This document shows positions 11,002 to 21,700 of a stretch of DNA of 36,907 bases, in pieces. Origin of the DNA: Bordetella parapertussis. GTDB lineage: Bacteria > Pseudomonadota > Gammaproteobacteria > Burkholderiales > SG8-41. Both the position numbers and the translations under genes were made by a program. Where the stretch lies: contig CAMDLH010000046.1 in assembly GCA_945901405.1 (NCBI GenBank), positions 1-36,907 of the forward strand, read 5' to 3'. Each line of letters begins with the position of its first letter. The first letter of the stretch is position 1. Under the pieces are notes generated by a model. That model was not told the DNA's origin. It saw only the letters and a list, made by a program, of their open reading frames with translations, and did no database searches.

Positions 11002-11310
11002 TTACACATATTTCACAACCACCCTGCGCATGTAATCCTTCAATTCGCCGGCCTCTTTGGCCACTTCGGCATCGTTTCGCGCCTTCGCCGCGACTTCCAG
11101 CGCTTCACCAATATCACTCACCCGCTGAAATCCGTAGCTCGCGCGCGCGCCGGCAAGACTATGGCCAATCTTGCGCACTGCCTCGTGGTCATTGGCCGCG
11201 GCCGCCTGTTCCAGCGCGGCAATGTCAATCTTGCGTTGATTGATGAACAAAGGCACAAGATCCTGCATCTCCTTGTCGATCTCCACGACCATGGGTTCGT
11301 TTGAGTTCAC
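11002..11310 (-). CDS. Histidine phosphotransfer (HPt) domain protein
   Basis: This protein of about 102 residues is a stand-alone HPt module. The phospho-acceptor is His50 in the motif KIGHSLAGARASYGF, and the helical pattern fits the four-helix bundle. It probably passes phosphate between the receiver domain of the adjacent hybrid kinase and another regulator. I chose the GTG at 11310 because GAGG lies five bases ahead of it. A GTG two codons earlier overlaps that site, and an ATG at 11292 is also possible. It lies 36 bases downstream of the kinase gene on the same strand and ends in TAA. Confidence 0.82.
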   Translation of the reverse strand: MNSNEPMVVEIDKEMQDLVPLFINQRKIDIAALEQAAAANDHEAVRKIGHSLAGARASYGFQRVSDIGEALEVAAKARNDAEVAKEAGELKDYMRRVVVKYV

Positions 11311-11346
11311 AGCCACCTCGCTATTCAGTATGACGACTGCCCGTGC

Positions 11347-13779
11347 CTATCGCGCAAGCGCTGATTCCAGCGCGATCCGAAGACTGGAATTCGTGACCGG
11401 TTTTTCCAGCACGGCATTGCAACCGGCCGCAAGCGCGCGCTGTTTTTCGGCATCGGCCTTGTTTGCGGTGAGCGCCAGTATCGGCGCGGCAAATCCGCGC
11501 CCGCGCAGCATGCGCGTCGCCTCCACGCCATCGAGTACCGGCATTTCCATGTCCATCAGTATGACATCCGGTGATTTATCCATCGCCAAGTCCAAGGCTT
11601 CCTGGCCGTTCTTCGCGGTCAGGGTTGCGATGCCCATTTTCTTCAAATAGTACACCGTCAGCGCCAGCACGTCAGGCGTGTCATCCGCCACCAGCACCAA
11701 GCCCGCGCGTGCTCCACTTTTCTTGGACTCCGCCACGGGACCGGCGGCCTCTGCTTTCTGCGCTTCAACCGCCGCCACCGTGGTCGCGGCCAGCGCCTCG
11801 GCCTCGCTTGTACTCGCCTCGGGCGCCTTGATGGTTACCGTGAACGTTGTGCCCACGCCCGGCGTTGACTGCACCGTGATGTCACCTCCCATCAATTCCG
11901 CCAGATCGCGGCTGATATTGAGCCCCAGCCCCGTGCCGCCATGCGTGGATGCAATGGTATCGTCGGCCTGCTGGAACGTCTTGAACAGACGGCTCACAGC
12001 CTGCGCACTCATACCAGGCCCGGTATCGATCAGGTCTATCGTCAACACGCCCGCCGACCAGCGCAACGACGCGCATATTTCTCCGCGTTCGGTGAACTTG
12101 ATGGCGTTGCTCATCAGGTTGAGCACGATCTGGCGCAAACGCACCGCATCGATCTCCAGCACTTCGGGCACGGTCTGGTAAACCACCTTGAGCGCGACTG
12201 GCTTGGCGCCCAGCAGCGGCTTGACTGTGTCCATCGCTTCATCGATCACTTCGCGCACGTGGCCCGGCTGCACATTGACGCTCATCTTGCCGGCGGCGAG
12301 CTTCGCCTGATCCAGCAGATTGTTGATCAGGCCCAGCAGATTGCGGCAATTGCGATCGACAATCTCGCTGTTGCGCACACGCTGCTCGCGCCCGATCTCG
12401 TCGCCCAGCAAATTGATATTGTTAAATCCCATGATGGCCGTGAGCGGTGTGCGCAATTCGTGCGTGATATGCGAAAGAAACTGCGTCTTCAGATGATCCG
12501 CTTCCTCGGCCGCGCGCTTTTCCATTTCGAGCTGCTGTGTCTGGCGGAATAACTGAATCTGCCGCCACAGCGAGTTGAGCAGGTAGGCGAATACGCCCGC
12601 GCTGATCGCGAACAACATGCTCACCGCCTGCCCGCGCATGACGAACACCGCCGCGATCAACGTGATTGACACCACCAATATCGGCACCGTCAGCAATTGC
12701 GCGACTGGCCGCCTTTCCAGACGCGGCTGCGCCATCACGGCGGTAAACGCCAGCGTCAGCAAGGCGAGCAGCAAGTCCCACGCCAAGCTGCGCGGCGCGA
12801 AGACGTGATTGCCTTCCAGCAGTTCTGAAATGGCCGCACTCATGTAAAGGCCGGGCACGGTGCCCATGGGTGTGAGCACGAAATCTCCCAGCCCCTGACT
12901 GGAGCTGCCGATCATGACGCGCTTGCCGCGCAGCTCGGCGCCGATTTGCTCCAACCCCTTGACGCCCGAGGCCGCGAGCACCACTTGATAAAACGAATAT
13001 TTGCGTATCGTCTACAAGTTGGATGGGAATCGCAGCGCCACCTGGCCATTGGCATTTACCGGCCAGGCCGATGCACCAGCGCTGATTTTGCCGGCGCGCG
13101 TCGCCAGCGGCGGCGGCGCAACGTCCGCATAAAGCAACGCCAGCGGCAGGCTGGGCAATGCGCGGCCCTCCACGCCCTCGACAATATGCCGCAACGGCAC
13201 GCGGCGCAGCACGCCGTCGCTGTCGGTTGGCGCGCTGATCACGCCGGCGCGCGCGAGCGCGAGCAAGGCAGCGCGCGGCAAAGTGATGTCGCGGCGCCTC
13301 TCGCCCGCGAAACCCGCGTCCGAGGGCCAGGATTTTTCAGCCAACATCTTGTTGTATGCCGCGTCGCGGCGCAGCGAATTTTCCAGATCGGCCGCCGCCA
13401 GCACCACGCGCGCGTCGAGCGTCGCGGCGAACTCGGCATCGCCCTTGCGTCCTTCGGAAAACACGATATCGTAGGCAATCGCGCGCACGCCCGCGCGCAG
13501 CAGGTAATCGGTGATCAGCCCGAATACCTCGCGCTCGTAAGGCCACGCGCCCAGCGCCGGCTGCAGGCGCGCGATGGTATCTTCGTCAACATCGATGATG
13601 ACAAGGTTCGAGAACGAAACCGCGGGCGCGAGCAACTGCGCATGCGCGTCCGCGATCGTGTTGTCAAAACGCCGGAAAACCTCGGTGTATTCGCACAAAC
13701 CGGCGAGCAGCAGCGACACAACGGCAATGATCGCGCTACGCTGCCAGTAGTTGAATGCCTCAAGTCGTGTCAGCACCAC
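11347..13779 (-). pseudogene. CHASE2 hybrid sensor histidine kinase with receiver domain, interrupted by in-frame TAG
   Basis: From a GTG at 13779 the frame encodes one N-terminal membrane segment and a CHASE2 extracellular sensor domain, reaching a TAG at 13012-13014 (codon 256). The same frame continues without a shift through the rest of CHASE2 (GKRVMIGSSSQGLGDF), three membrane segments, a HisKA domain (FLSHITHELRTPL), an HATPase domain (DTGPGM, GGTGLGLNIS) and a C-terminal receiver domain (LVADD, phospho-acceptor in LMDMEMP, KPV). The total is 810 codons. The stop splits CHASE2 itself, so two working halves are unlikely without readthrough. A GTG at 12984 could start a soluble-side fragment with all kinase domains. 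It begins 25 bases after tilS and precedes the HPt gene. It could be a pseudogene, a readthrough gene or an assembly error. Confidence 0.82.
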
Positions 13780-13804
13780 AAGCGCCCTTTATTTCAATTT
13801 ATTT

Positions 13805-15157
13805 CTATTCAATCGCACGCCAGACCGGCACGACGGCAGGCTCGCCGGCCCTCGCCTGAAACTCGCAATCCACGCCAAGGCCGGGCGCCCACACCAGATC
13901 ATCGCCGCACCACAAAAAAGGCAGACGCTCCCTGCGCCACGGCGGAATCGCCAGCGCCTGGAACAAATTCTTCACGCTGCGCCGCGGCCGCGCGGCAGCG
14001 GGCCGCAAGCGCTCGCCGCCGGCACGCGCGCGCAACGTAACGGCCGCCGCGTTTAATTTTGCGCGCGAAATCGCGCCGCTGACGCCGCCTCGCGCAACCT
14101 TCATCTCAAGCACGCCGTTGAGCGCGGGCACTGGCAATTTCTTTTCTCCGCGCCACTGAACGCAAACCGCCGCCGCCGGGAGTGCATATTTTCTCACGAG
14201 GTACAAAGCGCCGTCGAATCGCCGCAGTTCGGTTTCGCCCAGATCGATGCGCATTTGCGCATCGCCGCCGGCACCCAGCGCCTGGCGCAAGGCTTCGCCG
14301 AGCTTGTCCGCATCGGGCATGGCCACGCCGCGACTGGCGAGAAAATACCGCAGCAGATTGCGCGCACGCGCATCCGGCAAGCACCGCAACGCAGATACCG
14401 TCAACGTTTCATCAACGAGCGCAGTGGTTGTATCGATCCTCGCCAGGTCATCCAGCAACCCGGCCGCCTCGCCCATGTGCGCGGCCGCGCGCGTGAGTGT
14501 CGCGCGATAGGCTGGCGCGCGCGCGGCGATGAGCGGCAGCACGTCACGGCGTAAAAAATTACGCAGATAGTACGCATCGGCGTTGCTCTCGTCCTCGATC
14601 CATTGCAGCCTGTGCGCGCGCGCGTAGGCCTCGATTGCGGAGCGCGGCGTATCGAGCAAAGGGCGCGCGATGCGCTGGCCGTCCTCGTCCACGCGCAACA
14701 GCGGCATCGCCGCCAGCCCCTTGACACCCGCGCCGCGCAACAGCCGCAGCAGCAGCGTCTCGCACTGGTCGTCCTGATTGTGCGCGAGCACGATGCAATC
14801 GGCGCGTGCCGTGCGATACGCCGCATAACGCGCTGCGCGCGCGGCGGCTTCAACGCTGTTGCCGCGCTCGACATTCACCTTCACCACGGTGAGCGGTACG
14901 CCGCGCGCACGGCACTCCCGGCGGCAATGCGCCGCCCATTTCGCGGCGTTCGGACTCAATTGATGATTGATGTGCATGGCGTCGAGCTTCCAGCCCGCGC
15001 GTTTGGCGGCGCGTGCCAGCACGTCGAGCAGCACCATCGAGTCGGCGCCGCCGGAGAGCCCCGCCAGCAGATGGTCGCCGCGCTTGACGATGCCCTTCAA
15101 GTTGCGCGGCACTCGCGAGGCGAGATCAGCGCTCTTCAAGTTCCTTGAATTTTCCAT
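13805..15157 (-). CDS. tilS: tRNA(Ile)-lysidine synthetase TilS
   Basis: TilS converts the wobble cytidine of tRNA-Ile(CAU) to lysidine using ATP and lysine, so the tRNA reads AUA as isoleucine. The 450-residue protein has the PP-loop ATPase motif SGGADS at 35-40. It also has a [11 protein letters not shown] segment typical of the N-terminal domain, followed by a TilS substrate-binding domain and C-terminal domain. The ATG start lies 32 bases inside the end of accA. The accA-tilS pair is conserved in betaproteobacteria. It ends in TAG, showing that TAG is used as a normal terminator here. Confidence 0.95.
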   Translation of the reverse strand: MENSRNLKSADLASRVPRNLKGIVKRGDHLLAGLSGGADSMVLLDVLARAAKRAGWKLDAMHINHQLSPNAAKWAAHCRRECRARGVPLTVVKVNVERGNSVEAAARAARYAAYRTARADCIVLAHNQDDQCETLLLRLLRGAGVKGLAAMPLLRVDEDGQRIARPLLDTPRSAIEAYARAHRLQWIEDESNADAYYLRNFLRRDVLPLIAARAPAYRATLTRAAAHMGEAAGLLDDLARIDTTTALVDETLTVSALRCLPDARARNLLRYFLASRGVAMPDADKLGEALRQALGAGGDAQMRIDLGETELRRFDGALYLVRKYALPAAAVCVQWRGEKKLPVPALNGVLEMKVARGGVSGAISRAKLNAAAVTLRARAGGERLRPAAARPRRSVKNLFQALAIPPWRRERLPFLWCGDDLVWAPGLGVDCEFQARAGEPAVVPVWRAIE

Positions 15158-16094
15158 AGCCGATCAGCTTATCGAAGCGCGCTTCGAGCAAATCCTTCAC
15201 CGGCTTGTCGCGCAACTGACGCCACGAATCGGCAAGCGCCTTTTTCATCGATTGCATCATCGCGTCGTAATCTCGATGCGCCCCGCCCAGCGGCTCGCTC
15301 ACCACCTTGTCGATGATGCCCAGCGCCTTCAGCCGCGTCGCGGTGATGCCCAGCGTCTCGGCGGCTTCCGCCGCGTGCTCGGCACTCTTCCACAGGATCG
15401 ACGCACAGCCCTCGGGCGAGATCACCGAATACGTCGAATACTGCAACATCATCGTGATATCGCCCACCGCGATGGCAAGCGCGCCGCCGGAGCCGCCTTC
15501 GCCGATGATGGTACAGATAATCGGCGTCTTCAGCTCCGACATCGCATAGAGATTGCGTCCGATGGCTTCCGACTGGCCGCGCTCCTCCGCGCCCACGCCG
15601 GGATACGCGCCGGGCGTGTCGATGAAAGTGAACACCGGCACGTTAAATTTCTCCGCGAGCTTCATCAGCCGCAGCGCCTTGCGGTAACCCTCGGGCCGCG
15701 GCATGCCGAAGTTGCGGCGGATCTTTTCCTTGGTATCGCGGCCTTTCTGGTGGCCGATCACCATCACCGAATCGCCGCTAAAACGCGCCAGCCCGCCGAC
15801 GATCGCCGCATCATCGCCATACGTGCGGTCGCCGTGCAACTCCTCAAAGTCGGTGAAAATATTTTCGAGGTAATCAAGCGTATACGGCCGCTGCGGATGC
15901 CGCGCCACCTGCGCGATCTGCCACGCCGTCAGCTTGGCGTAAACATCCTTGGTCAGCGCCTGGGTTTTCTTTTGCAGCCGCGCGATATCCGCGGAAATAT
16001 CCAGCGCCGAGTCATCCTGCGTGAAACGCAGCTCCTCAATGCGCGTTTCCAGTTCCTCGATGGATTTTTCGAAGTCGAGAAAGGTGGTTTTCAT
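15126..16094 (-). CDS. accA: Acetyl-CoA carboxylase carboxyltransferase subunit alpha
   Basis: AccA pairs with AccD to transfer the carboxyl group from biotin to acetyl-CoA, giving malonyl-CoA for fatty acid synthesis. The 322-residue product has normal length. Family signatures include [20 protein letters not shown] and the glycine-rich [10 protein letters not shown] near the active site. The ATG at 16094 lies just downstream of the inverted-repeat element at 16117-16229. Its 3' end overlaps tilS by 32 bases. Confidence 0.97.
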   Translation of the reverse strand: MKTTFLDFEKSIEELETRIEELRFTQDDSALDISADIARLQKKTQALTKDVYAKLTAWQIAQVARHPQRPYTLDYLENIFTDFEELHGDRTYGDDAAIVGGLARFSGDSVMVIGHQKGRDTKEKIRRNFGMPRPEGYRKALRLMKLAEKFNVPVFTFIDTPGAYPGVGAEERGQSEAIGRNLYAMSELKTPIICTIIGEGGSGGALAIAVGDITMMLQYSTYSVISPEGCASILWKSAEHAAEAAETLGITATRLKALGIIDKVVSEPLGGAHRDYDAMMQSMKKALADSWRQLRDKPVKDLLEARFDKLIGYGKFKELEER

Positions 16095-16116
16095 GGGCGG
16101 GATGATACCTTAAGGC

Positions 16117-16229
16117 GTGAAGGGTGAAGGGTGAATGCGTGAAGGGGTACCCCCTTTCGCTGAGATAGCTATTAATCGCGTTGCGGCCCACTGGGGGTAC
16201 CCGTTCACCCTTCACCCTTCACCCTTCAC
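16117..16229. repeat. Inverted repeat built from GTGAAGG heptamers
   Basis: The left arm (16117-16135) is GTGAAGGGTGAAGGGTGAA, 19 bases that are exactly matched by the reverse complement of part of the right arm (16204-16229, TTCACCC units). An inner pair, 16139-16154 and 16193-16208, contains GGGTACCCCC/GGGGGTACCC and extends into GTGAA/TTCAC with one mismatch. About 38 unpaired bases lie in the centre. On the minus strand it separates the ggt stop (16236) from the accA start (16094). It may act as a terminator, an mRNA-stability hairpin or a dispersed intergenic element. Heptamer arrays of this style are common in proteobacterial intergenic DNA. Confidence 0.8.
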
Positions 16230-16235
16230 TGTCCT

Positions 16236-17903
16236 TCAATACCAAGCCACATCCGACCCGCGCGGGTCACTCGCCGCCGACGCAATCCCCGACGCCTTGG
16301 ATTTGAACACCGCTTGCATGTTGCCCCACTTGCGATTGACGGTGCGCAGTGTGTGGCCTTTTGCCTTCAGCGCGTTTTGCCAGCCGGTTGAAAACCCCTC
16401 GGGTTCGATTTCAATTTGATCAGGCCAGAACTGGTGGTGATAACGTGGCAGCGCGACGATGCGCTTCACGTCAACATCGTTGTTACCGAGGTAATCGAGT
16501 ACGCCAAGCAGTACCTGGCTGACGATGCGCGAGCCGCCGGGCGCGCCCAGTATCAGCACGCCGCGCGCGTCTTCCACGAATGTCGGAGTCATGCTCGACA
16601 GCGGACGCTTGCCCGGTCCAATCGCATTGGCTTCGCTGCCACGCAGGCGATACGCATTCGGCAAATCGGCGCGCAAGGTGAAATCGTCCATCTCGTTGTT
16701 GAGCAGCACGCCGGCGCCGCCGACGACCAATCCGCTGCCGAAAATCCAGTTGATTGTTAGCGTCGCCCCAACGCGATTTCCCGCCGCGTCGATAACTGAA
16801 AAGTGCGTGGTATTGCCGCTCTCGGGCTTCACCGGCTGCGCCTCGCCGAGCGCACTGCTAGCGGTCGCTTTATCTGGTGATATTGACGTAAGTAATTGTT
16901 TTATATATGTTTTTTCAACAAGCCTTGCCATAGGTATGCGCACATGCGCGGGGTCGCCCAGGTGCAACGCGCGATCGCGGAAAGCGCGCCGCAACACTTC
17001 GCTGATGGCGTGCGCGGAAGCGGCATCTGCAATGCCCGACACGTTTAGTTGCTCAAGCATTGCCAGCGATTGCGCGAGCGCAATGCCCCCGGCGGAGGGC
17101 AACGCCGCCGTGGTGATGGCAGCGCCCTTGTAGGTGAACTTCACCGGTTCACGTTCGATCACGCGATAACTTTCTAGGTCAGACAATTGCCACGCGCCGC
17201 CAGCGCCATTGACCGCCTGCACCAGCGACCGCGCCACCGGCCCCGCGTAAAAACCCGCGGCCCCTTCGTTCGCGATGCGCTCCAGCGTGCGCGCGAGTTC
17301 AGGCTGCCGCAACACATGCCCCGGCTTGGGCGCGTTGCCATCGACAAGAAAAATTCGTGCCGCCTCGGTCTGGCCGCGCAAAACTTTCTCGCGTATCTGC
17401 GCGATGCGAAAGTAGCGGTTATCCACCGGAAAACCGTCGCGCGCGAGACGTATCGCCGGCGCCAGCGTTTGCGCGAGCGGCAGCGTGCCGTAGTGTTGTG
17501 CAAGATGCACCAGCGCCGCCGGCGTGCCGGGTATGCCCGCCGATGTGCCGCCGCGCAGGGTCGCGCCGCTGATGGGATCGCCCTTCTCGTCAAAATAATG
17601 CTCGCGCTTTACCCCGGCAGGCGCGGTCTCGCGCGCATCCAGCATCACCTGCTTCTTGTCCGATTCTCGATGCAGCAGCAAAAACCCGCCACCGCCGATG
17701 CCCGACGAATACGGCTCCACCACGGCAAGCGCCGCGGCCACCGCTACCGCCGCGTCGAAAGCATTGCCGCCGCGATTCAAAATTTCGTGTCCTGCTTCGG
17801 TAGCGAGCGGATGCGCCGAGGCAATCGCCGCCTGCTGTGCGTGTGCAAAGCCAGCCGCAAAAAACAGCAGCGCTACGCAAACACGTATCGCGATAATTTT
17901 CAT
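16236..17903 (-). CDS. ggt: Gamma-glutamyltransferase, periplasmic
   Basis: Gamma-glutamyltransferase cleaves glutathione and other gamma-glutamyl compounds in the periplasm. The protein of 555 residues has a Sec signal peptide (1-22, ending AHA) and the core motif EPYSSGIGGGGF. The autoprocessing/catalytic Thr is T365 in NTTHFS. An upstream extension of the frame by 61 codons overlaps the preceding gene and is rejected, because the ATG at 17903 gives a clean signal peptide and an ATGA overlap with the hydrolase stop. Residues 330-339 are encoded by an AT-rich patch matching the dispersed repeat. This patch uses TTA and CTT leucine codons unlike the rest of the gene, yet the protein keeps the family's spacing there. 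Confidence 0.95.
   Translation of the reverse strand: MKIIAIRVCVALLFFAAGFAHAQQAAIASAHPLATEAGHEILNRGGNAFDAAVAVAAALAVVEPYSSGIGGGGFLLLHRESDKKQVMLDARETAPAGVKREHYFDEKGDPISGATLRGGTSAGIPGTPAALVHLAQHYGTLPLAQTLAPAIRLARDGFPVDNRYFRIAQIREKVLRGQTEAARIFLVDGNAPKPGHVLRQPELARTLERIANEGAAGFYAGPVARSLVQAVNGAGGAWQLSDLESYRVIEREPVKFTYKGAAITTAALPSAGGIALAQSLAMLEQLNVSGIADAASAHAISEVLRRAFRDRALHLGDPAHVRIPMARLVEKTYIKQLLTSISPDKATASSALGEAQPVKPESGNTTHFSVIDAAGNRVGATLTINWIFGSGLVVGGAGVLLNNEMDDFTLRADLPNAYRLRGSEANAIGPGKRPLSSMTPTFVEDARGVLILGAPGGSRIVSQVLLGVLDYLGNNDVDVKRIVALPRYHHQFWPDQIEIEPEGFSTGWQNALKAKGHTLRTVNRKWGNMQAVFKSKASGIASAASDPRGSDVAWY
16889..16916 (+). repeat. AT-rich dispersed repeat, copy A (inside ggt)
   Basis: It begins TAAGTAATTGTTTT, 14 bases identical to copy B, and continues AT-rich. 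It is inside ggt and read in a different frame from copy B, so the shared sequence is at DNA rather than protein level. No length insertion in ggt is apparent. Confidence 0.55.
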
Positions 17904-18742
17904 GGCCGCAGATGTTTCGCGAAAAACGCTTCGGCGCGCGGCAGGGTATCCTGCAACGCCGCCCGGTTGGGCGCGTGACTTTGTTTGGTCTTGCCCGGTT
18001 CGTCGTAGGAGTGATGGGCGCCGTCGTAGATGACGAATTCGATCTCGGCGCCGCGTTGTTTTAATTGCGCCGCGAGCGCCGCGCACACCCGAGGCGACAC
18101 TTCGTTATCATCGGAGGCCACCAACATCAGCAGCGGCGCGTACGGTTTGTAATACGCCTGATCGTGCTGTACCCGGCAGCCCGGATATTGCGCGAGCGCG
18201 GCGCGAAATCCTTGCTCCTGCCCGCCCATCGCGGCAAGCAAGGTCATCGCGCCATTCGACCAGCCCTGCACGCCGATGCGATCCTTAAACACGTCGCCGC
18301 GCGTGCGCAGGTAATCCAGCGCGCCGTAGGCATCGAGCGGGCGCACGGTTTGTTCGTTCACTTCCGGCGGGCGCTTGCTGTAAGAATGTATGGGGAAACC
18401 GCGCGGGTGTCCGCGCGGCGAGAAACTATCGACATGCAGCGCAAGATAGCCGCGCGCCGCCCAGAATTCGCCCCACATGTGGTGACGCGCGGTGAGGTTT
18501 TCCGCGCTCACCAACCCCGACCGCAACGTCGAATACGGCCCGCCGCGTCCGTGAAGCATTACCACCGCAGGATGTGGCCCGGCCTTGCCAGGTTTAAACA
18601 GATAACCCACCAATTCAGTCTTGCCGTCGCGGCTCGCGAACCTGACGGTCTCGGGCGTGGCGGCACATGCGCCCGCCGCAAACAACCACAGCACGATAAT
18701 TCGTAAGTAATTGTTTTTATAAAATATTTTAACAGAACACAT
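17900..18742 (-). CDS. Exported dienelactone hydrolase-like alpha/beta hydrolase
   Basis: This 280-residue enzyme has an N-terminal signal peptide ending near ACA (about residue 27). The alpha/beta-hydrolase elements are VVMLHGRGG (oxyanion region), the nucleophile elbow GWSNG with Ser162, an acid candidate at Asp211/212, and a histidine in GAHHSYD (243/244). It belongs to the dienelactone hydrolase/COG0412 group; the substrate is unknown. I chose ATG 18742 over the much longer open frame because upstream codons run across the RND gene. Codons 5-14 lie in repeat copy B. The stop overlaps the ggt start, so the two are probably translated together. Confidence 0.82.
   Translation of the reverse strand: MCSVKIFYKNNYLRIIVLWLFAAGACAATPETVRFASRDGKTELVGYLFKPGKAGPHPAVVMLHGRGGPYSTLRSGLVSAENLTARHHMWGEFWAARGYLALHVDSFSPRGHPRGFPIHSYSKRPPEVNEQTVRPLDAYGALDYLRTRGDVFKDRIGVQGWSNGAMTLLAAMGGQEQGFRAALAQYPGCRVQHDQAYYKPYAPLLMLVASDDNEVSPRVCAALAAQLKQRGAEIEFVIYDGAHHSYDEPGKTKQSHAPNRAALQDTLPRAEAFFAKHLRP
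18704..18731 (+). repeat. AT-rich dispersed repeat, copy B (start of hydrolase gene)
   Basis: TAAGTAATTGTTTTTAT followed by an A/T tract. It lies just inside the hydrolase start and 32 bases beyond the RND stop. It encodes the KNNYL part of the signal peptide when read on the minus strand. It shares 14 bases exactly with copy A. Confidence 0.65.
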
Positions 18743-18762
18743 AACGCGCTTTCTCACCGCAC

Positions 18763-21700
18763 TCAATTCTCTTTCACCCTGAACCACGCCGCATACAGCG
18801 CCGGCAGGAACAGCAATGTTAATACCGTGGCCACCAGCAGCCCGCCCATGATCGCGACCGCCATCGGCCCCCAGAAATCGCTGCGCGTGAGTGGAATCAT
18901 CGCCAGTATCGCCGCCGCCGCCGTCAGCATGATCGGCCGGAAGCGGCGCACTGTCGAACCGATGATGGCCTCCCAGCCGCTCTTGCCGGCGGTGATGTCC
19001 TGCTCGATCTGATCGACGAGGATCACCGAGTTGCGCATGATCATCCCCGACAGCGCGATCACCCCCAGCATCGCGACAAAGCCGAATGGTATGTTGAAAA
19101 TGATCAGGAAAAACGTCGCGCCGATCAACCCCAGCGGCGCGGTGAGCAACACCAGAAAGGTGCGGCTGATGCTTTGCAACTGGATCATTAATAACGTGAT
19201 CGTCACCGCGATCATCAGCGGCATCACCGCCGCCACGGAGTCTTGCCCCTTGGCGCTTTCTTCCACCGCGCCGCCGACGCTGATGGAGTAACCCGACGGC
19301 AGCTTCGCGCGCAGCGGTGCGAGCAAGGGATCGATTTGCGCGGTGACCACCGGCGCCTGCACGCTGCCGCGTATGTCGCCGCGCACGGTGGCGTTGGGCG
19401 AACGATTGCGCCGCCACACGATGCCGTCTTCCAACTCGTAGCTGAAGGTCACCAGTTGCGACAGCGGCACCACGCGGCCATTGGGCGCGGGAATATTAAA
19501 TTCACCGATGCTGCCAAGATCGAGCCGCTCGGCGGATTCCGCGCGCGCCAGCACCTCGATCAGCTTGTCGCCCTCGCGATAGAACGTCACGCTGTAGCCG
19601 GTGAGAATGGAGTTCAACACCGCCGACAACTGCTGCGAACTGATGCCCAGCACGCGCGCCTTGTCCTGATCGACATTGAGCTTCACCACCTTCGAGCGCT
19701 CGTTCCAATCGACATGCACATTGAACACATGCGCATTGCCGCGCGTGATGTTGGCGGCCTCGGCGGCAATGGCTTTCACCGTGTCGGGGTTGGCGCCGGT
19801 GACGCGAAACTGCACCGGGTAGCCCACCGGCGGGCCGTTCTCCAGACGGTTCACGCGCGCGCGCACCAGCGGAAAATCACGCTCGACCGCCGCTTGTAGT
19901 TGCGCGAATACGCGCTCGCGCGCGGCGTTGCTTTTGGTGAGCACCACGAACTGCGCGAACGCCGCGTTGGGCAACTGGATATCGAGCGGCAGATAAAACC
20001 GCGGCGCGCCGCCGCCGATGTAAACCGTGGCATGCTCGACATCCGGCAGTCTGGCGATGATCGCTTCGAGCTTCTTCGCCTCGCGCTCGGTGGCGCGTAT
20101 CGACGAGCCTTCGGGCAGCGTCAGATCGACCAGCAGTTCAGGCCGGTTCGACGACGGGAAAAACTGCTGCTCCACCAGTGCAAACCCCACCAAAGCGGCG
20201 GCGAACACCAGCGCGGTGATCAGCATCACCGTCTTGCGAAAGCGCACGCACCAGGTGACGAGCGCGCGAAATTTCAGATAAAACGGCCGCTGATAGACCG
20301 CATCCTCGCCGCCGGCGTGCGATTTAAAGTCCGGCAAAATCTTGTAACCGATATACGGCGTAAAAATCACCGCCACCACCCAAGACACCAGCAACGCGAT
20401 GGTCACCACCGCGAATATCGAAAACGTGTATTCGCCCGCCGAGGACTTGGCAAACCCCACCGGCAAAAAACCCGCCGCCGTCACCAGCGTGCCGGTCAGC
20501 ATCGGAAACGCCGTGCTGGTATAAGCCGCGCTTGCCGCCTTCACACGATCCCAGCCCTGCTCCATTTTATTCACCATCATTTCAACCGCGATGATGGCAT
20601 CGTCCACTAGCAACCCAAGCGCGATGATCAGCGCGCCGAGCGAGATACGCTGAAGATCGATGCCAAAAAGCTTCATGAACAAAAACACAATCGCCAAAGT
20701 CAGCGGTATGCACAACGCCACCACGATGCCGGTGCGCACGCCCAGCGACAAAAAACTCACCGCGAGCACGATGGCCACCGCTTCGGCCAGCGTGCGCATG
20801 AACTCACTCACCGAGCGTTTCACCACCGTGGGCTGATCCGCCACCGCATGCAGATCAACGCCCACCGGCAGGTTCGACTTTATGCGCGCGATCACCGGCG
20901 TGAGATCGCGTCCGAGATCGATGATGTTGCCGCCCTTGGCCATCGACACTGCCAGCCCGATGGCGTCCTGCCCCTGGTAACGCATGCGCAGTGTCGGCGG
21001 ATCGACGTAGCCTCGATAGACGCGCGCGATGTCGCCGAGCCGGAAATTGCGGTTGTTGGCGCGTATGCCGATCTCGCGGATGCTCTCCACCGAGTCGAAG
21101 TCACCCGACACGCGCATGAAGATGCGGTCGCTTTGCGTGTGCACGCTGCCCGCGGGCGTCATCGAATTCTGCGCGTCCAGCGTGTTGAAGATCAGCAGCG
21201 GGTCGATGCCCAGCGTGGCCAACTTGCGGTGCGACATCTCGATGTAGATTTTTTCCTGCTGATCGCCGATGATTTCGACCTTGGCGATGTTGGCTATCGA
21301 CAACAACTGCTGGCGCGCGTCATCAGCGTATTCCTTCAGTTTCGCGAACGGCAGGCCGTCGGCGGTGAACGCATAGATGGTGCCGTAGGTATCGCCGAAT
21401 TCGTCGTTGACGAACGGCCCCTGAACGCCGCGCGGCAGCGTGTGGCGCATGTCGTTGATTTTCTTGCGCACCTGGTACCACACATCCGGCACGTCCTTCG
21501 GCGGCGTGTAGTCCTTGAGCAGCACGAAAATCATCGATTCGCCGGGGCGCGAATAGCTGCGGATGTGATCGAGCCACGGCGTCTCCTGCAATTTCTTCTC
21601 GATCCGGTCGGTGACCTGGCGCTCGACTTCCTCCGCCGTGGCGCCCGGCCACTGCGTGTTGATGACGATCACCTTGATGGTGAAATCCGGGTCTTCCGCC

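Noticed and set aside
9246..13779. Genome-wide reassignment of TAG to an amino acid
   Set aside because: TAG is the natural stop for ndk, tilS, the MFS gene, one Bug gene and others at the expected family length.
16117..16229. CRISPR-like array
   Set aside because: Units are seven bases, in inverted arms, with no spacers and no cas genes.
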